Below are positions 33,601-37,217 of a DNA stretch of 37,217 nucleotides, piece by piece; the stretch's first letter is position 1, and each line of letters begins with the position of its first letter. Source of the DNA: Lachnospiraceae bacterium (GTDB lineage Bacteria > Bacillota > Clostridia > Lachnospirales > Lachnospiraceae); contig JAAWOU010000030.1 in assembly GCA_022799755.1 (NCBI GenBank), positions 1 to 37,217 on the forward strand, read 5' to 3'. A program made the translations under genes and the position numbers. The notes under the pieces were generated by a model. That model was not told where the DNA came from, did not search any database, and was given only the letters and a program-made list of their open reading frames with translations.

Positions 33601-33813
33601 GGGGACATTGTCCTGCGTCTGTACGAGGCCAAGAAGGCGGCTGTGAAAGCGGAAGTGAATCTGCAGTTCGGCGCGGAGAAAGTCTACCTCTGCGACATGC
33701 TGGAAAATATCACGGAAGAGCTGACTGTGACGGACGGAAAGGTCACTTTGCCTTTCAGGGCCTTTGAGATCAAGACCATCCGGGTAAAGGTTTCGTCCTT
33801 GTGCAGAGGGTAG
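30670..33813 (+). CDS. GH38 alpha-mannosidase (second copy)
   Basis: This is an enzyme of about 1047 residues of family 38 with an N-terminal beta domain, as in the cytosolic MAN2C1-like group. FTWGHEWEYCWFRGSITLPG lies in the leading domain (about 60-80). VGNAHLDLAWLWP is at about 261-273. The nucleophile loop WLPDTFGYTAALPQI has its Asp at about 377, and QFHDILPGSSIG is at about 579-590. There is no signal peptide. AGGAGG lies nine bases before the chosen ATG; an ATG two codons earlier has only three-base spacing. TATAAT at 30626-30631 lies upstream but lacks a good -35. It is longer than the first GH38 and has the extra N-terminal domain, so the two enzymes probably cleave different alpha-mannose linkages. 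It is the last sugar gene of the locus. Confidence 0.93.
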   Translation: MKLVHSEWKGRVKHWMRTLKDDLYEPLGEISWEAFPTEEYLTPEEAGKGPFKPVTPGFTWGHEWEYCWFRGSITLPGQAKGQRIVMDLKPQGESTLFVNGKSFGTYRASWVNEPHHFIEDNVLSTCAQGGESYDILMETYAGHFMPEAPTGGCATGPVLPGAYEDTAVEGKRRTLEKCTYGIWNEDAYQLYMDVATLSALLTTLDEKSLRAAKIAKALEQFTLIVDFEQPREQRIASYREAREALRPVMEAKNGSTAPVFYAVGNAHLDLAWLWPMAETYRKTERTFAAQLRLIEEYPEYKFIQSQPASYEMCKKNYPELFARIKEAVKGGQWIADGAMWVEPDTNMAGGEALVRQLIHGKRYYKEEFDVDSKVLWLPDTFGYTAALPQILKGCGVDYLVTQKIFWSYNEGDQFPYHYFTWEGMDGSQVVSFLPTSYTYRTDPIEANNIWKNRTQMQDLDAFLMPYGYGDGGGGPARDYIEYAKRQEDLEGSVKVKMAGPMEFFRDMEEKGGPVNTYVGELYFSAHRGTYTSQAAVKKNNRRCELGLREVEFWSSLALGRGLNYDLEKADALWKELLLHQFHDILPGSSIGRVYVEAKKAHEAILKGAEELLDQAIHTLTEQREENAVTVWNSLSFDRKALVELPEAFAAGAQTLEGEAVPVQRTEEGVKAIVDIPSCGAVSLVPAEDKDTAERAAVSVESDGDGYVLENSRIKAVVNARGEVVSYVLKESGREYAAEPMNRFRLYKDVPRMFDAWDIDSNYILQEVEAVTEVTVEKVAEGLEGVLKVTGKLSESGFMQHIRLAADSTRLVFETQVDWKELHRLLKASFPVDVYAENGINEMQFGYVERPAHRSRLYDKDRFEVCNHRYSALCDGSHGAAVLNDCKYGISMNGNALELTLLRAASCPEMRADNERHSFTYAFTAWEGTFADSDVVRQGYELNVKPVVSPGAVKRFSAVTVDKANVILDTMKPAEDGSGDIVLRLYEAKKAAVKAEVNLQFGAEKVYLCDMLENITEELTVTDGKVTLPFRAFEIKTIRVKVSSLCRG

Positions 33814-33888
33814 AGCTGCCGCTGCCGAAAGCCTCGTTTGGCGCTTTCTTCGACAGGCAGCCATGCTCCACAAACTGCTCCGATACAA

Positions 33889-33943
33889 ATTGCCTTGCAA
33901 GAGCGACGTTTTCCTACAAAGAAAATTCGTTCTGCAAGGCAAT
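33889..33943. repeat. Long imperfect hairpin after the second mannosidase
   Basis: ATTGCCTTGCA (33889-33899) pairs perfectly with TGCAAGGCAAT (33933-33943). The inner part pairs again imperfectly (GTTTTC with GAAAAT), giving a roughly 55-base hairpin. No T-run follows. It may be an mRNA 3' structure or a remnant of a small mobile element. It opens the 595-base gap before the 34409 gene. Confidence 0.5.
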
Positions 33944-33985
33944 ATTAATGTTATATCCAAGCCGGACTTTCTCATCGCGCTTCGT

Positions 33986-34015
33986 TTGACTTAGGGGATT
34001 TTCATATGATATGGG
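33986..34015 (+). promoter_or_regulatory. Promoter-like site with 17-base sequence shared with 37120
   Basis: TTGACT (33986-33991), an 18-base spacer and TATGGG (34010-34015). The spacer and -10 region contain GATTTTCATATGATATG (33997-34013), which recurs exactly at 37120-37136, also across a promoter-like -10. A 35-codon frame (34011-34118) starts inside it but has no ribosome site. Confidence 0.35.
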
Positions 34016-34286
34016 GGACTTTTTTGCCTGCCTTGTTCGTGACCCGGACGGACTGGACCAGGCGGAGATAGGGTTTTTGTTATATCATAAGACAATAAAA
34101 AAGCAAGGAAAACCTTGAAGTGGCAAACTCGGGGGATAGCACAGCCGGGGGACTTAGGCGCGACGATTTTGAGGAAAATCTTTATTCCCGCGAGCAATGA
34201 GTCAAGTGGGCATGCGACGAATGCCGCGAGGGTCAAATACCAAAGTGTCCGAAGGATACTTTCTGCTCTGCAGCGCTGCAAGATTG

Positions 34287-34312
34287 ATACCCCGTTGCTT
34301 GCAGCGGGGTAT
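34287..34312 (+). terminator. Terminator-like hairpin before the 34409 operon
   Basis: ATACCCCGTTGC and GCAGCGGGGTAT pair over 12 positions with one G-T and a two-base turn; TTGATTTG follows. The stretch just upstream (34190-34240, with GAGTCAAGTGGGCATGCGAC) resembles, from memory, a recurrent Lachnospiraceae intergenic element. That resemblance is unverified. Transcription from 33986 would give an RNA of about 290 bases ending here. Confidence 0.45.
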
Positions 34313-34408
34313 TTGATTTGTGAAAGCTTTTATGGTATTCTGTATAGCAGAAAGGCTAAGAACGGATAACAAAAATCCGCGGAGCGGGAAAGAGATGGAG
34401 GGAGACGC

Positions 34409-35494
34409 ATGAAGAATTTACAGGACGGCTTCTGCTGGTACGAGGCGGAGGAAAACGCCGGGGGCGGGAGTCCGGAGGAAAGGTATCAGCGCATAGTGGA
34501 CTGGGCGAGCCGGGCCAGGGGGACGAACCCGGACGCTTTTGACGCGGTGACGGCATGGCTTCTGACGGCAGACCAGTGGAGCCAGGCGGAGCTGGACGAG
34601 AACAGGACGATTCTCATGGAGGGAATCATCGGCAGATTTGAGAGACAGTGCAGACAGCTGCGGGCGCAGCTGACCGGTCTGGAGCCCTCGGGCCTGGTGA
34701 ACCCGGCCGTATTCGACACCCTGGACAGATTCGAGGAAGAGCTGACCGGGGACACCCGCGCCGTTAAGCTGAAAGAGGCGGTGGAAAAAGTGTTCCACGA
34801 TTTTTCGTCTATAAAGAATCGGGAGACAAGAGAGCTTTTTGCGGGAGGCATTACAGGCCATGCTGGGACGGATACGGTGGAGGTTTTCGGATACATCAAT
34901 TTCCTGAAAGACTGCGACGCCGGTGTGCAGTGGACCCTGTTCATGCCGGATGTGGTTAAGCGGCAGCAGGACGGTTTCCGGATGGAGCGCTTTGAGTACA
35001 GAAAGCTTCCCGCCATGCGCTTTATCGGTATGGAGAAAGATCTCTCCGGGGAGATCCGGGGACTGGAGGAAGTGCAGCGCATGCTGGATGCTATGGAGGG
35101 ATACCGCAGCGGTTTTGACTGGGACGTGCTTCTGCTGCACCACTATGGCAGAGGCGTGGACGTGGAACATTGCCACGGCCTGTGGGGGAGGTTTATGGCG
35201 GCCGGCGCGCCGGTTCCCCAGGGATATGCCTATGTGGATTTCGTTCCGGACAATGACGGAGAAGCCGGGATGCCCTATCTGTCCCAGTTCGCCTATGCGG
35301 AGTTTGCAGGGGAGCCGGATGCCATGCACGAGCGGGAGGGCTTCGACTGCGATGCCATGTATGACGTGACCAGGAACACGATCCTGGCCCAGAATGTGAT
35401 GATTCCATATCCCTCTAAATACTGGACGGCGGAGGTCTATCCCCAGGGATTCGGGAAAGGGAGCACTGTGTATCTGTTCAGCGTGGACAAGTAG
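34409..35494 (+). CDS. Unknown protein with GyrI-like C-terminal part
   Basis: This is a 361-residue soluble protein I cannot name. The N-terminal part (about 1-140) is predicted mostly helical and acidic, with ERYQRIVDWASRARGTNPDA and ILMEGIIGRFERQCRQLRAQ. A middle part (GYINFLKDCDAGVQWTLFMP) has no recognised match. The C-terminal roughly 170 residues begin FRMERFEYRKLPAMRFIGME and continue with a DFVP segment. This wording is like the GyrI/AraC effector-binding fold (SOUL-like), which binds small molecules. The ATG follows GGAGGGAG by four bases. It heads an operon with an alpha/beta hydrolase (28 bases downstream), a small protein and a truncated MBL protein. A sensing or binding role is possible but speculative. 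Confidence 0.65.
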   Translation: MKNLQDGFCWYEAEENAGGGSPEERYQRIVDWASRARGTNPDAFDAVTAWLLTADQWSQAELDENRTILMEGIIGRFERQCRQLRAQLTGLEPSGLVNPAVFDTLDRFEEELTGDTRAVKLKEAVEKVFHDFSSIKNRETRELFAGGITGHAGTDTVEVFGYINFLKDCDAGVQWTLFMPDVVKRQQDGFRMERFEYRKLPAMRFIGMEKDLSGEIRGLEEVQRMLDAMEGYRSGFDWDVLLLHHYGRGVDVEHCHGLWGRFMAAGAPVPQGYAYVDFVPDNDGEAGMPYLSQFAYAEFAGEPDAMHEREGFDCDAMYDVTRNTILAQNVMIPYPSKYWTAEVYPQGFGKGSTVYLFSVDK

Positions 35495-35522
35495 CGCCCT
35501 CAGGGGGATAGGAGCGGCAGAG

Positions 35523-36272
35523 ATGATAGAAGAAATGACATTTGGCAAGAAAGACGGAAAAGTCATCCGAGGGCGTATCTACCGGCCGGAAAAGAAAGGA
35601 CATAAGCTTCCGGTGGTGATATTCTGCCATGGTTTCGGGAGCAATTACCGGGAGCTGATGCATCATGGGGAGGGCTTCGCCGGGGCGGGCATCTGCTGCC
35701 TGTTCTTCGACTTTTGCGGCGGCGGGCTCCAGTCTCTCAGCGACGGGACGATGGAAGGGATGACTGTGGGCACGGAGTGCGAGGATCTGGAGACGGTCAT
35801 CGACTGCGTGAAAGGCCTGGAGTATGTGGATCCGGAACGGATATTCCTCCAGGGGGAGAGCATGGGAGGCCTGGTCTCGGCTCTGGTGGCGGCGCGGCGC
35901 CCGGAGGAAATCAGGGCCCAGGTGCTGTGGTATCCGGCGTTCGGGATTCCGGAGGATGCCGGAAAGCGGTATGAGGCGGGGGAGCGGGAAGTCTTCGGCC
36001 TGCTTCTGGGGGAGAATTTTGACCGGGAGGCCAGGGACATTGACGTATATGCAGGCATTTCGGCCTACGGAGGCCCCGTGCTGATCGTCCACGGGGACCA
36101 GGACCCGATCGTGCCCCTTTGCAGTTCGCAGAGGGCCCTGTCCGTCTACGGGAATGCCGGGCTCATCGTCATTCCCGGCGCGGGGCATGGCTACGAGGGC
36201 GCGGACAGCGCAGCCGCCAGGGAACATTCCATCGATTTTCTCAAAGCATGCATGGGACAGGGAGAGGGTTGA
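35523..36272 (+). CDS. Alpha/beta-hydrolase (serine esterase/peptidase S9-like)
   Basis: This is a 249-residue cytoplasmic serine hydrolase. VVIFCHGFGSNYRE (about 31-44) is the oxyanion loop. The nucleophile elbow GESMGG is at about 118-123. VHGDQDPIVP supplies the likely acid (about 187-196), and PGAGHGYEG carries the catalytic His (about 222). The wording fits cinnamoyl/feruloyl esterase-like and dienelactone hydrolase-like enzymes. The substrate is unknown. AGGAG lies nine bases before the ATG. It is in line with the 34409 gene upstream and a small gene 36 bases downstream. It is complete, with nothing missing. Confidence 0.85.
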   Translation: MIEEMTFGKKDGKVIRGRIYRPEKKGHKLPVVIFCHGFGSNYRELMHHGEGFAGAGICCLFFDFCGGGLQSLSDGTMEGMTVGTECEDLETVIDCVKGLEYVDPERIFLQGESMGGLVSALVAARRPEEIRAQVLWYPAFGIPEDAGKRYEAGEREVFGLLLGENFDREARDIDVYAGISAYGGPVLIVHGDQDPIVPLCSSQRALSVYGNAGLIVIPGAGHGYEGADSAAAREHSIDFLKACMGQGEG

Positions 36273-36307
36273 GGAAAAACAGTAAAGAACCTGCCCGGGG
36301 AGAAGCC

Positions 36308-36586
36308 ATGGACCAACACAACGAAATCATTTCATCCCTTGCCGGCGAAATCATGGGGCCGTCCCGCGACGACATCCTGATGCATCTGCGGTTTTCCGAC
36401 AGAGCATTGACGGCGCTGCACCTGGCGGAAAAGCCGGGGACGGAAGAGTCTGCCACGGACGGCTATGGCGTCTACCCGGAGAGGCCGCCGGACTATCAGG
36501 TCATCTTCGCGTTTCTGGAGGAGGACGAGAACCGCAGCCCGGTGCTGTCCTGGAGCATGAAAGTGGTGCTGGACAGCTGCATCTGA
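36308..36586 (+). CDS. Small uncharacterised protein
   Basis: A 92-residue soluble protein without a recognised family. It reads MDQHNEIISSLAGEIMGPSR and DDILMHLRFSDRALTALHLA, then a Pro/Asp-rich middle (YPERPPDYQVIFAFLEEDEN), and ends SWSMKVVLDSCI. GGGGAGA lies five bases before the ATG. It lies between the hydrolase and the truncated MBL gene in the same direction with short gaps. No catalytic or binding motif is evident. Confidence 0.5.
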   Translation: MDQHNEIISSLAGEIMGPSRDDILMHLRFSDRALTALHLAEKPGTEESATDGYGVYPERPPDYQVIFAFLEEDENRSPVLSWSMKVVLDSCI

Positions 36587-36655
36587 CCTGGGGGCGAAAG
36601 GGAGGATGTGGGGGGCGCGACAGCGGAAACCGGGCGGCGCGGCAGGAGGAGATGA

Positions 36656-37051
36656 ATGAGGATCGTAAATCTGATCGAGAATACACAGGGGGCAGAGGGT
36701 TGCCTGTGGGAGCACGGACTGAGCTTCTACATCGAGACGGGAAACCATAAAATCCTGGCGGACACGGGAGCCTCCGATGCCTTTGCGCGGAATGCGGACA
36801 AGCTGGGCATCGACCTGGGGCAGGTGGACACGGCGGTGATCAGCCACGGGCATTATGACCATGCGGGAGGGCTTCTGGCCTTTGCGGCGCGCAACCGAAA
36901 AGCCCGGATCTGGATACAGCGCCTGGCGGGGGAACCGTATTATCACAAGAGCGCAGTCGAAGAAAGGTACATCGGCATTGACCCGCGAATCATGGAACTG
37001 CCCCGGATAGAGTGGTTGGAGCAGTACCTGGTTCTGGAGGAAGACGGGTAA
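36656..37051 (+). pseudogene. Truncated metallo-beta-lactamase-fold hydrolase
   Basis: This is a 131-residue frame with the start of an MBL-fold protein of the group annotated as beta-ribofuranosylaminobenzene 5'-phosphate synthase-like. It reads LIENTQG, then LSFYIETGNHKILADTGASD, then the metal motif ISHGHYDHAGG (about 61-71, HxHxDH form), then a lid region. The family is normally about 250-280 residues. Here a TAA follows LVLEEDG, and the remaining metal ligands (later His and Asp) are lost. The ATG follows AGGAGGA by five bases, so translation is intact, but the product should be inactive. No continuation was found in other frames up to the window end, so the gene looks truncated by deletion or insertion. 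Confidence 0.65.
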
Positions 37052-37109
37052 CTGCCCGTGAACAGCGGCCTGCGATCTATGGGCAGCCATCGGCAAGTCC
37101 AAAAATGTA

Positions 37110-37138
37110 TTGCAATTGCGATTTTCATATGATATGAT
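37110..37138 (+). promoter_or_regulatory. Promoter at the right edge, sharing a 17-base sequence
   Basis: TTGCAA, a 17-base spacer and TATGAT. GATTTTCATATGATATG (37120-37136) is an exact copy of 33997-34013. A hairpin, AAGCTGT/ACAGCTT (37176-37194), follows in the leader. The gene it would serve lies outside the window. Confidence 0.45.
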
Positions 37139-37217
37139 GAAACCACTTCAAAAAATCTATTTTTCATAGCGGCATAAGCTGTCAGTTACAGCTTTCTGCC
37201 ATGTACTATCCGGCTTC

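Noticed and set aside
34011-34118. 35-residue frame MGDFFACLVRDPDGLDQAEI...
   Set aside because: It looks protein-like but has no ribosome site and starts inside the promoter-like element. It may be a remnant; there is not enough to call a gene.
1-37217. CRISPR array, tRNA, rRNA or complete transposase gene
   Set aside because: No evenly spaced repeats with unique spacers, no cloverleaf or rRNA-like conserved segment, and no DDE, HUH or recombinase motif was seen on either strand.

Overview
The window looks like a chromosomal piece of a gut-type Firmicute, most likely a Lachnospiraceae. Supporting signs are strong AGGAGG ribosome binding sites, TTGACA/TATAAT-type promoters, a lipoprotein-anchored sugar ABC importer without its own ATPase, GntR/LacI and AraC regulators, and several glycoside hydrolases in clusters. 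No rRNA, tRNA, CRISPR array or complete insertion sequence was seen. The genus is not determinable from what I can see.

Left part (1-11.4 kb): two short gene scraps (a pyruvate,phosphate dikinase piece and a reversed PD-(D/E)XK nuclease tail) abut at about 80. Next come a GH4 alpha-galactosidase-type gene with a divergent AraC regulator, an APH-type phosphotransferase, a YbaK-type deacylase, and a membrane metallophosphoesterase overlapping a small membrane protein. A bidirectional terminator separates these from an esterase on the minus strand. A MarR regulator, an FtsH protease and a DUF308/HdeD-like membrane protein follow, with candidate shared operators around marR. After them lie a 12-unit octamer tandem repeat and a scar of truncated genes.

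Middle and right part (11.5-33.8 kb): this is a mannoside or glycan utilisation locus. It holds a GH38 alpha-mannosidase with its own promoter and terminator, a GntR-LacI-type repressor, and a divergent ABC importer (two permeases and a lipoprotein). It also has an unrecognised 755-residue TIM-barrel-like putative hydrolase and a second, different GH38 alpha-mannosidase. Two heterodimeric ABC exporter cassettes split this locus, at 20.5-24.1 kb and 27.0-30.6 kb. They are visibly AT-richer than the sugar genes. Each is preceded by a broken copy of the same small gene (start matching KLKIKEPII, with a GHQCA motif), and the first also by a scrap with a subtilisin-like NGHGT motif. I infer that the exporters are imported pieces of a peptide-maturation and export system inserted into a glycan operon. 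This is the most unusual structure in the window.

Right end (33.8-37.2 kb): a 595-base gap has a long imperfect hairpin, a promoter-like site and a terminator-like hairpin. A compact operon follows: a protein with a GyrI-like C-terminal part, an alpha/beta hydrolase, a small unknown protein and a truncated metallo-beta-lactamase-fold protein. A 17-base sequence recurs at promoter-like sites on both sides of this operon.
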